From contig NZ_NTMR01000017.1 in assembly GCF_002307495.1 (NCBI RefSeq), positions 62,001-126,000 on the forward strand: DNA of 64,000 nucleotides. Reading direction: 5' to 3'. Under the pieces are notes generated by a model. The model worked only from the letters and a program-made list of their open reading frames with translations, had not been told where the DNA came from and did no database searches. A program made the position numbers and the translations under genes. This DNA comes from Pseudomonas abyssi. GTDB lineage: Bacteria > Pseudomonadota > Gammaproteobacteria > Pseudomonadales > Pseudomonadaceae. Below are positions 31,747-43,700 of the stretch, in pieces; positions within the stretch are counted from its first letter, which is position 1, and every line of letters begins with the position of its first letter.

Positions 31747-34700
31747 CTACAACTCCAGGCGCTCACCCTCCGTCATCTGCTGCATGGCCTCATCACTCAC
31801 AGGCCCAACCCCCAGCACCTGAACCGGGCTAGCCTGGTTGTAAGACAGCGGATCAGGCCGAGCACCGCCCGGCTCCAGCCGCTCATGGCCATAGCCCAGA
31901 ATCTCCACATTGATGATCGATGGCATATTGCGACGTGCCGCCTGGTTCACCTGCTCAGCAGCGGTTATCGCACTGCTGGCCGCCTGACTGGCCGAGGTCA
32001 AGGCACCCACGTTCACCGCCGCCACCACCGGAATACCTGTGGACTCGCCCTGCACCTGAATATTGTCCGCATTCAATACCTGCAAGGCCGCAACGTTGAC
32101 GCTACCCGACACCCGAATACCTGCCTCGCCGGCATCTACGGTACCCAGAGGTGCAATCAGATCTATATCCCCTGGCGCCACTTCAGCAATCGGATTCAGC
32201 GTAGCGATACCGGCCCCCGTTGAAGGCACCTGCGGTGACAGAGTTACATTGCCCCACTGGTCATATACCCGCACCGGCGGTGTATAGAGCACCGTGGTGC
32301 TGGAACCACGACCGGCGTTGATATCGCCCTCGGCCGACCAACCTAGAATGTCGCCACCAAAGGTGGTCATCACCCGGCTCTGACCAAGCAGAATGCTATC
32401 CCGGGAGAACAGCTGGATATCGCCCTGACCACGGGTAATCACACCGGCAGTAGCAGGCGGCGCCGCACCCTCAACACCAAAGGTCTGCGCCCCACCCGGG
32501 GTCAGCATCTGAATGCTTCCCCCCACGTTGGTATGCACCCCGGAACCGCCATACATCAGAATATCGCCAGCGTAGGCAAGCGTATTGCCCGACACATCAT
32601 GACTCGGGAACAGCGCCGCAATCGCATTACGGCCCCGCAGATAACTGCCAAAGCGTGCCGCATCCACGTCGTTATATTCACGGCCGCTGGCCTTCAACTC
32701 AGCAAAGTACAGTTCACGGGCAAACACCCGCTGCTGCTCCGCACCCAGACCGTCAAAGAACGCCAGCGCCTCATCCACTGCAGTCTCGTTGTCGCTGGCC
32801 GCAAAGCCATAACGGCCCAGCAGCCACTCGACCAGTTCGTCCTCATAGGTATGCGCCACCAGTCCATCCTGATCCGCCAGCGGCAGCTCGGGATCAGCCA
32901 GGTTCTCTGGATTCAGATACAAGTCCAGCAAACCGCTCCAGTCCGCACCTTGCTCGCCCAGACCTGCCTGCATCACAATCCCGGCACCGGGGCGATTGTC
33001 GCCAGCCAAGATAGGGCCAAGGCTGGTGATGGCGGTTTCGGCGTAGTCACCTCCCGCTTGCCCGGTCATCAGGATATTGCGCCCAGCATTGATCTCCAAC
33101 GTGCCGGGGCCGGCCACATTGAAGCCGCTATAAAGGATGTCGCCCCCAGCATCAACGATAGAAACATCGTTGATGTCGTTATGCACAATAACGCTACCCG
33201 TATTGGAGCCACCACCAAAGTAAGGATCAGCCATCGTGTAAGCCATATCCATTGGCATAATGCTGGAGTCCCCCTGCAACATGCCAAATCGAACAATGTC
33301 ACCCCCTGCCTGTGTCCAAACCGGTCCTGCCCCTTCATACCAGACCTGGCCAGCACGGCCACCGTAGTCGAACTCCAGGATACTTCCCGTTCTCAGCCCG
33401 ACGATATCGCCGTTCAAGGCATACAGACGCACCGGTTGTGCTGCAGCAAACTCACCTGAGAAGGTATTGGGACCAAAAGCAAACAGAGAGAACCTGTTGT
33501 AATCCGGCACCTGCGCGTCTGCACTCAGGTTATGTACCCTGGTCGACAACAGGCCATCAGGGAACTGCGCATAAGCAGGCGCAAAAGGCGTCGTCAGAAC
33601 ATCCAGACTGGCGCCGGACTGGCTGATCGTATAGCCCCCGGCATAGATGGAATCACCCGCCAGCAGCTCCAAACTACCATTGACCGAGGGTGCCAGCAGC
33701 AGATGGTAGGTATCGTTGAACTGCGTCGTCACACTACCCAATGCAGACCTGCCCATGTAGATGCTGCCATCCGCAGCCACCACGCTCAATTGGGAGGGGA
33801 GGACAAAGCGGCCATCGGTGTTTGAATGGTTATGCCCTTGAACCGGAATGTTGACGTTCACCTGCACATCACCCAGTTGCACGCTGGGCGTCAGATCGCC
33901 ACCCGCCGCGAACAGGTTGATCGCAGTATTCTCGGTCCAGAGTGAGAACCAGCTATAGCCGTCATCTACAGGCGTATAGGGCAACGCCACACGGCCCGGA
34001 TCACCGCTGCCCGCCAACACCAGGTCACCCCGGCTGGTCAGCGTCGCAGCCGAATCACCCAGCATCAGCGCCAGCCCCCCCGTCGCGGTAGCCAGCGAAG
34101 CCGTATAGGGGTCAAACGCCCGGATTTCTTCGCGGTCAGCCTGCACCTGTGATGTGGCGTAATAAGTCAAGCCAATGCCACCTATCTCACCAGCCTGCAA
34201 ATGCACACCACCGCGTAGGTTGCTCAGCACCCCGTTCAAGTCCAGGTTCTGCCGGGTACGATCACTGACCCGCGCCTGCAAACCAGGGTTCAGATCGCCA
34301 CCCACCCGCAGGTTCAGATCACCGCCACCGGTCAGCAATAACTCGCCTGTTTCGGTTACCCGCCCAGTGCTGCCAATCGCCAGGGCCAAACCTTCACTGC
34401 GCGGCCGGTCGTTATGTGACACCCCTCGACGCGCCAGCATACCGGCATCACCACCAACATCCAGCGTCAGGTTACCGCCGCCAAGGGTACCAATCCCGGT
34501 AAAGCCAACCAGCTCGGGAATGGCCTCTGCTGCAGCCACAGCAGCACCATCCAGGTCATAGTTCTTGTTGGACACCGTGCTGCCCGGCACATAGGTACCA
34601 AAGTTGATCCACCAACTGGTAGCGGTCGGGTCAACCCCAGCGGTATCGCCACTGCCCTGACGCCACAGCCAATTACCCTGATCCACACTGCTGCGTTGCT

Positions 34701-37700
34701 TCCGTAACTCTTGACCAGGCCAGGCCGGGCCATAGGTAGCAATCAAGTCACCAGTCAGGTTACCGCCGCTGCGCAGCAACAGATCACCACCGCCATCCGG
34801 GTACCAAGCCGCGTAGGTACTGTCGGCACCGCCATCCACCAGCGCTTCATAGCCCGAACCACCATCCGGGTCGGAGCTGGCATCAGTACCCAGATATGTC
34901 TCGCCCTGCTTGGCCCGCCCCAGATTGAACGCTGCCGCCTCGGCACCCGCTCGTGATGCAGTTGAGGTACCAGCTGTGTAAACGCCATACAGCGATTGCA
35001 TGGTCACATCGCCTGCGGCAATCAGATCCAGATCACCGATACCGGTACGCAATACACTGAAGTTCTGCACCACCGGGTAAACAGCAATAACTTCTTCGCT
35101 CCAGCCACCGGTTTCCGGGGCTTGCGCTACACAGTTCCATTCATCACAGGCCCATGACCAATCATCCGTTACCGGTGTGCCAGGTTCCTGTCCATACCAG
35201 TTGCCTTCCAGCCAAACCAAGATGGGATCTGGAGCAGGCGGTGCCTCCGTCACACAGTTCCAGTCATCGCAGGCCCACAGCCAGTCGTCCGTCACCGGCG
35301 TGCCAGGCTCCTGCCCATACCAGTTACCTTCAATCCAGACCAGCACAGGTTCAGGGGCGAGTGTTACTTCCGTACAGTTCCACTCATCACAGGCCCATGA
35401 CCAATCGTCCGTCACCGGCGTGCCAGGCTCCTGCCCATACCAGTTGCCTTCCAGCCAGACCAGTACGGTTTCGCCCCCTGCAGCCAGCATGCTTCTCTGG
35501 TTGTAAAGGCTGTAATGGGTGTCAGCCAATACCATACGGCCAGTGCTGTCAGGCCGTGTCAGCCTGGGATCAGCCGCCTGAGTATCCGCCCCCGCCACCA
35601 AACGCATGCCCCAGGATTGTGAGCCTTCCGGCAACATCGCGGCCACCGCCCAGTTGCGGCCCATACGCTCACCATTGACGCTGCGCAGCGGTACCGAGAT
35701 GGCATCACCCACCAGTTTGACATCGGTCATGGACGGAATCAGCCCGCCGACTGGCAAAGTGGTGTTGTTCGCCAATGTGGCGGCCACCGGCAGCGGTACC
35801 CCGGCGGGCCAGGTCATGGAGGTCAGCGCGGCGTTGGCTGGCAGGCGGCTGCCGGCATCCAGCCGTGTGCCCCGTGGCAGCACCGTGGCCTGCTCCAGCA
35901 GGGTGCCGGCGGCATACAGCACATTGTTATCGGCATCACGTACTGCCGCACTGAGTACCGTATTGGCCGGCAGCGTGATATTTGCCGCCAACTCCCCCTG
36001 CACCGGCAGCTCGGTATTGGCCGGCAGGGTCAGCGCCCGGATCGGCACTGCATAGTTCAGGGTCTTGTTGGCCGGGAACAGCGTGCCAGCAGCCAGCTGC
36101 ACGCCTGCGCCGGGTACGATGACATCCCCACCGTAAGCCTGCACACCAGGCGTCAGTACCCAACCGTTGTCATCCGGGGTATCCGGCGGCGGTGCAAAGC
36201 CATCGTTGATGCTGCCGTAGATATTCAGGTCACCACCGGCGCGAATCGCCAGCGCCCCGGCCTCGCCCGAGCCATATACGCTGGTCTGCTGGCTATGCGG
36301 ATTAAGGCTGGCATAGCGATGACCCGACAAGTCCAGATCGCCGCTGACCATCAAGTCACCATCCGCTGTCTTGCTGATAATTTCTACGCCAGGGCGCAGG
36401 TGGAAGGCGTTTGCGTACGTGCTGTTATTCAGCCCCGCCAGCTTGTTATCCAGCAGGTTGCTGTTATTGAGGGCAGCATTGATAAAGGCGCGGCTGTCCG
36501 CATGTTTGGCATCCAGATAGGCCTGGTCAATCACCTGATAAGGGCGACCACTGGCTGCCTCATCAGTACCGTAGGCGGCATCGTCATAACGCTGCAGCGC
36601 ATTCAGCGCAATCCAGCGAGCACCGTCAATATCCAGCACCCCGCTGGCATCAATAGCCACATCCCCGGCGTCAGCACCACCCAGCCGCGGCGCAAACAGC
36701 TCTAGAGTGCCCCGGTCACGGCCATCGTGCAGGCTCGGGTCGGCCGCCACTCGGGCATCGTCAGTACCGTGGCGCAGGTCAATACGCGCGCCATTGGCCA
36801 GGGTCAGTTGCCCATCGCCGGAGTTCAGCTCCACCATAGCGCGGTTGGGTGCATCGATAATCTGCCCATAACTGTCCAGGCGCAGCAGGCTGCCATGGGC
36901 ATCCAGCACGGCATTGCCGGTCAGGGTCAGCCCCTGCTTACCGGCCAGGCGAATGCTGCCAACCCGCTCACCGCTGGCGTCCAGCGTGCCATCCACAATC
37001 AGCTGCCCACCATCCAGCGATACTTCAATCTGGTTGGCGCGAACATCACTGCCAATGGCCAGATCACCCTGCTTGAGCTGGAAGCTGCGCAGGCCAGTTA
37101 CCTCACCTTCATTCAACCGCTGGTTAAGCGCGGTAAAGGCCTCGTTCAGGTTGCTGCCCAAAGTCTGAGCACGCAGCTCGATACCGCCCGCCAGATAGGG
37201 CACATAGGTCCCCCCCGCTTCGTAATAGCCACTGGCAGCGGCCAGAATCTGCCCCTGCAGATCAACCAATCCGGCACTCTCGGCCAGCGCCACAGCGGTC
37301 AAACGCCCGCCTTGGTTATGCTCGGCAGACAGATCGATAGTGGAGCCCGCCGCCTGGCGAATATTGCCAGCGCTGCTCTCCAACGTTACATCACCACCCC
37401 AGCTGTATTGGGTGGCGTCTTCATCATCAAAGAACTCAACACTGCGGCCAGACAGATCCAGGTGGGCATTGTTGCCCAGGGTCAGGTCACCGTCAGCCGC
37501 CAACGTCAGCTTGCCGCTGGGCAGGGCCACCGCAGTGTCCAGACTCAACCCCTGCCCTGCGGTAAGCGAGAACTCCGCGCCCAGCGCCGACAGTTCAGCT
37601 GGGTCAGCTGCACCGGCTTGCGGGGCCGCAACACGAATGGTACCGCCCGCAGTAATGTTATTAACCGACCCAGCCTCACCGGTAATCAGCGGTGTGGTGA

Positions 37701-40700
37701 TGTTCAGGTTGCCGCCGCTGTACGACACGCCCTCACCCGGCACATAGGCGCTCTGGCTCTGGTACACCGCCAGCGTGCCCTTATTGTTGGCCGTAATACG
37801 GTCACTGGCATTCAGGTTCACATTGGTAAAACCCAGCGCCAGCCGATCCAGCGAACTGATGCCATCCGGATGGCGCCAAAGGCCATAACCAAAGGTAATG
37901 CGTTCGGCATCCACCGTCAGGCTACCGCTGCCGGTACCTGCGCCATCGGTTACCACTGCACCGGGGGTATCGCCGGAACCATTCCAGATCAGGTGACCGG
38001 TTTCGATCAACGCCACATCACTGGCATCCCCATAGCCATAGATGGCCGGGGTGGTCAGCAGCAGATTATCCAGCAACGACTTGCCATTAGCATCCAGCGT
38101 GGACAAGGTGACCGAATCAAAGAAGTTCACCGAGTCAGCGGCAATCAGTTCCAGCGTTTCCAATGCCGGGGCACCCACTGAGGTATCCCCTTGCAGCAGA
38201 CGCTCCATCACCTGCTGATTGAGCGCCAGGCCGGGTGCAAGCGCGTTACGCGCCGCTGCAGCGGCCAGTGCCTCGGTACTGCCGATATTGAAAGAACCAA
38301 CGCCCAGACTCAGATGGCGGGTGCCGTAGCGGACGTCATCGTCCAGCTCAAAATCGTTATTGGTGACAAAAGAAATACTGCCTTCGGAATAGAGTTGAGT
38401 GGTGCCGGTGCAGTCAACTGTCGCACAACCGCCGATGCGGATATGTCCAGGACCTGAGTTACCAGAACTCTCCGCCGGTGCCAGCCACTGCAAAGTTCCA
38501 TTGGACACAGCCACGACACTGGCTTTACCCGGCTGATAAATGAAGCCATCATTTGAATCATAGGCTGCATCGCCTTGCCCCAACGTATTGATGACAGCAC
38601 CTTGTTCAATTTCAATGGCGCTACTGCTGTCACTTTGAAGGCCAGTACTGATCAACATCACTTCCGGCGCAGTCAGAACCGCACCACTGCGCACAGTAAT
38701 ACCAGCGACGGGGTTGCCGTCATCGACGAGCAGCATATTACCACCCTGCCCGTAGTTCACGCGTGGCGTCCCGCCGATGGTCAAGCGGTTCACAGCTATA
38801 TTGTCAAGATCCGATGCTCGTAACGCGGTGGCATAACCCTCGCTGGGCAACCCGCCATCAGAAAGAATCTCTATCCTGTCGCGCAGGCTAAGTGCCGTTA
38901 TAGCAAGGGTACTGCCATAGCCCCCCTCAGCAGCTTCGCCTAACACATTCCCGTCAAAGCGTAGGCTTAGCTCATCCTTATCCGTATCGCGACTGGCGAA
39001 ATGCAAGCGCAGGCTTTTAGCATCAGCTTCGATCAGCGCACGTGGCACCCCAAGACGGGCAGCATCAGCACGTACAAAATCGGCATAGCAGGTTTCGTTA
39101 TATTGCGAATAAGTGCGCAACGTATCCGCAGGCGTCAGTATCAGTTGGCTGGCCAAGCTGTCGCGAATACCCGTACCCGCCACTGACAACACACCAGAGG
39201 TAGCAAAAGAACCATTACGCATGGCCTGCGTACCCGTCGCAGTACCCTGCCCGGCCAAGCCATTGATCTCCACGCGGAAGGCACCGGGCAACAAGGCGTA
39301 GGTCGATGGCATCAAAGTATAAGTACCCGCCGCCAGCCCCGGTACCCCCGCGCCTATGGTGATCTGTTGACCAACCACAGCATCAACCGCGCCAGCTTCC
39401 CCACCCACAGGGGCAACACCTTGCACGCCCGGCACAATGGCATAGACCGGGTTGGTATCCAGGCCTGGTAAGCTCAATCCATCACTGCCAATCTGTACCA
39501 GCGGGTTGTAACGGGCATCCGTCGAACCACCACGACCAGACACAAAGCCTGCGCCGGTCAACTCTCCGCCACCGGACAGATCGATGACTGCACCTTGCTG
39601 CACATCAACTTGCTGCCCGGACAGGGTCACGCTGCCCGCCGCCAATGTGCCTACGCCCTGCAATTGCACCTCATCACCAGCGTATTGCCACGTCAGCCCA
39701 TCAGTCGTGCCTCCGTAGGGCATAAGCAGCCCGACAGCACTAGCGGAGGTCAGGCTACCATCCTGTAAATTAACCACCTTGGTATAGCGAGCAGAGCCTG
39801 AGCCCGTACCCAAGCTCACGGCACCTAGCGGGGCACGGACAATACCACCTTGATTAATCGTATCGGCACCCAGGGTCAGACTACCAAATACGGAGTAAGG
39901 CACATCCGGCACAACTTCCGTGGTACGCGCTAAGGTCAGGGTGCGCTCGGGATCATAGTCAAAGTTATTGCCGCGCCAGCCTGCATATATTGCAGCGCTG
40001 GTGCCGGTAACAGGATAGAACTGTGCGGCAGCCAGAGTCAGGTCGCCCGCAGTATAGAAAGTGCCCGAACCGAATTGCAGGTCACCCCCGCTGACCAGAT
40101 TGATATGGTCAAAGCCTGGGCGGACAACAAGCTCACCTCCAATAGTCAACTGACCACCATTACCCAAGCCCTGACCACCGCGCACCTCCAACAACTGACT
40201 GGCATCTAGAATTAGCCCGCCAGTCAAAGGATGCGATGTGATATCCATCCACCTGTCAGCGTAGTGCATTCCCAAGTAATCTATTCGTGCGTTTCCTGTT
40301 CCCACATTCAGGAACGAACTCGCCAGGCGAATATATGGTGCAGCCAAGCGCACTTGGCTATCTGCAGCCCCTTCAGCCAAGCCCAGCGAACCGGCATACA
40401 GATTCAATGCCTGGCCCATGGACAGATTCACATCGCCATCAAAGGCAATCATGCCGCCGCTATGCAGGGTCAGGCTATCAAAGGCGCCCGACTCAATCTG
40501 ATCCACTCCAATCTTCGCGTGACCATAGACGAGCGAGTCAGCCGCCTGGGCTGCAGTGACATCCGTGGGCAACAAGCTGTCCACCTTCTGCTGGCTGACC
40601 ACCAGTTCGCGAATCTGGTTTGTACGGCTTGGGGCAGTCCCCCGTGCTGCGCCACTACCAATGGAGATCGATAAGTTACCGCCCGCCGCTCCTGCACCGC

Positions 40701-43700
40701 CAGCATTGGCGCGTATCTCGCCATCCAGATACAGACCTCTGAGCGAACTCAATGAAATCTGCCCGCCGTGACTGGCAACGGCAGTCGTTCCTTGACCGGC
40801 TATATTCAGCACCGCACTGCTACCCGAGGCATCCAGAACCGCCCCTTCGCGCACCACCACGAATAGATCCATACCATCATTGTTGCCATCGCTGTGGTCG
40901 GTCTGGTTGCCAATAATGATGTTGCCGCCATTGTGCACTTGGCCATAAGTATTGCCCCAGGCGTCCACCGCTGTAGCAGCCCTTGCGGCCACATCCAGCA
41001 CAGCGGTTTCACTCAACCAAACGGAGCTGCCAGCGTCTGTACTCGCAGTAGAGGACGTAGCCTGACCCAGCTCAATGCTCCCTCCCCAAGCTTGCAAAGT
41101 ACCGTCCACAGTCAACTGGCCAATACTCTGTAGTGAGATGGCTTGGCCTGGGTCAACGGCGATGCGCGCACCACGATCAATATGCAGTTGAGTGGCGACG
41201 GCATCCGTGGAGTGACTATTGCCGGCCTGTAAACTCAGGCTCGCGCCTTTACGCTGTGTCAGTACGCCGGTAATTGCGTTCTCCAGATACAGCGGCGGTG
41301 TCCATAACTCCAAGGCCCCAGCGTCGCTACCGGTGGCACTCCCTTGGCTGTGCTCACCAAAGCGGTATACCGGCATGCTTACATCGACTTGCGCCCCTTC
41401 AACAACTAGAGCACCCAGTTGGCCAGTCACTGTATATTGAGAAAAGCCCTTGGTGAACACATCTTCGGCTAACTGCAGCGGTGCCTGAATAGCTACAGCC
41501 TGATTCACCAGAGCACCTGGCTTTACCAGGCTCCCCACCGGCAGCAGCGTATCTATCAGTGCCGCCTGGCCAGCTTGAACGGTATAGGTTGGGGTCGATA
41601 GTTCCGTTACAAACGCCGGCATTTCATAACCTGCAGGCAAGTAACCGCTGTTTATTCGGGTGACCCGAGTACCCTCCGGCACCACCCTGTTGGAGCCGGT
41701 ATTCCCACGATAACGATTGGCGGAAGAGTTGCTGCCATTGACATAGACATCCAAACCGGTGCCGTTCAAATCCCAGCCGCCGGGACCAACGACAATATCC
41801 AAGGTATGCCCGGTATTGGTAAAGTTGATCTGTGTTGGCAGTATCTGATTGGCAAACACTTTGTCGTAAGTGGCATTTGCCGGCAAGGTCTCCCCGGCCA
41901 GAACAGTCAGTGGCTCATCCAGCCGGACAGCAATCGGCGCGGCTTTGCCTGCCTCCAAATACTCTGCGTTCTGAAACAGCGGCTGGTCACCTACGACAAC
42001 GGCAGTCCCCGTTTCAATACTCAAAGTGCCGCCACCCTGCACGCCGTAACCGTGGATATCGCTGTTCAGCACCAGCGCACCAGAACCGCCTTGGGCAGCC
42101 GCCCCTAGGGTTACATTGCCGCCGCGCCCACCCTGCTGATTTCCACTAGACAACAAAGCCGCACCAGAAGATACATCAATCAAACTGCCTTCGTTCAGGG
42201 TGATATCGCCGCTGCTGCGAACTGAAACGCTGCCACCGTTCTGGTAGGGCAAGGCGCTGGTGTCCGTTGGGTCCAGCAACAGATTGCTCCATAGGCCTCT
42301 GGCGTTAATCTTTACACCGTCCGCCACCGTGACGCTAGGCGTGGTGCCAGTGCCCTCTGCCGCGTTAAGCACGACATCCTGAATATTGGTATTCAAGGTG
42401 CCGATCTGGTTAAGCACGTTGCCCATCTGGATAGCACCACTATGGGCGGTCAGGTCGGCATTGACATCGACCTGTGGGCCATAGAGGGTAATGTTACCGG
42501 CATGGCCAGCCGCGAGGTCATTATCCACTCTGATGCTATTGCCGGCAGCCACCTTGATGCCGCCCAGATTGAAGTCATTCAATTGGTCGGTATTCAGGTA
42601 TAAGGTGCCGTTGCGGTCTTCCGGCAGTACCTCGGTCAGATCCAGGCCGGCGGCAATATTGCCCGCCGTATTGTTGAAGATAATGTCCTGGATGGTATTG
42701 CTGGTAGCGGTCAGCCGATGTTGAATGGTCCCACTGTCCTTAACATAGAAGGGTACGTAATCCCCCACCACCAGATTGGCACCACGGGCTACGGCTTTCT
42801 GCGATTGGTTATAGCCATCCAGCCCGGCTTGGGCGGCCTGATTCTGGCGATCGCCCTTATAGGTGTCGCCAACAATATCCCCTTCCAGTACCGCATTACT
42901 GGTACCGATGACCAAAGTGCCGGCATCCCGGCCTACGGTATAGCCGTTTTCCAGTCGGGATCTGGGGGTAATCAGCGGGTTCCACCAGGACTGTTTCTGG
43001 CCCCAGCGGTCGCTGTTCAGCTCATAGCCTTTGTAAATGCCGGTATACAGCAAATCACCCGGTGCACTGGAGACTTCATAGAGTCGGCCATCGACACCTT
43101 TGAGCCAGGACAGCTGAATCTCACCGCTCTGCACATCCAGGGTGCCGCCGGACAGGTTGATCTGTGAGCCTTGCTGGGTCACCACATCGTTACCGGTAAA
43201 GATAACGCTACCGCCCTGGGCCATCCATTCGCCTACACTGTGGCCCTGGGTACCCAGATAACCGCTGACCTCCAGTAATCCACCCTTGGTGTACCAGCGG
43301 TCGGTTTCATAACCGTTGGTACCGGCTGGCACATGCACCAGATCGCGCACATCGACCCAGACCTCGTTGCTGGCCAGATGGCTGCGGCCATTGTCCTCGT
43401 CGCTATCGCGGTTAACTGATGAGTCGCGCAGCTCGTTGCCCTGGATATTGACCTTGACACTGTTATTTTCCATGGCGACTTTAACGCCTACGGCACCGGA
43501 GACATCCAGAGTTGCGCCATCGCGTACCAAGCTGCGTTGTGCTGCATCCACCGCAATCTGGCCGCCGGTAGCGAGGGTCATGGACCCCGTCTCGAAGTCC
43601 ACGGTGCCGTTGCTGGTGATTTCGATCAGTGATTGGTCGCGGCGATATTGATCCGCGGGGACGATATTATTGCCTGTTCCATCACCCTGCACGGGGCCCT

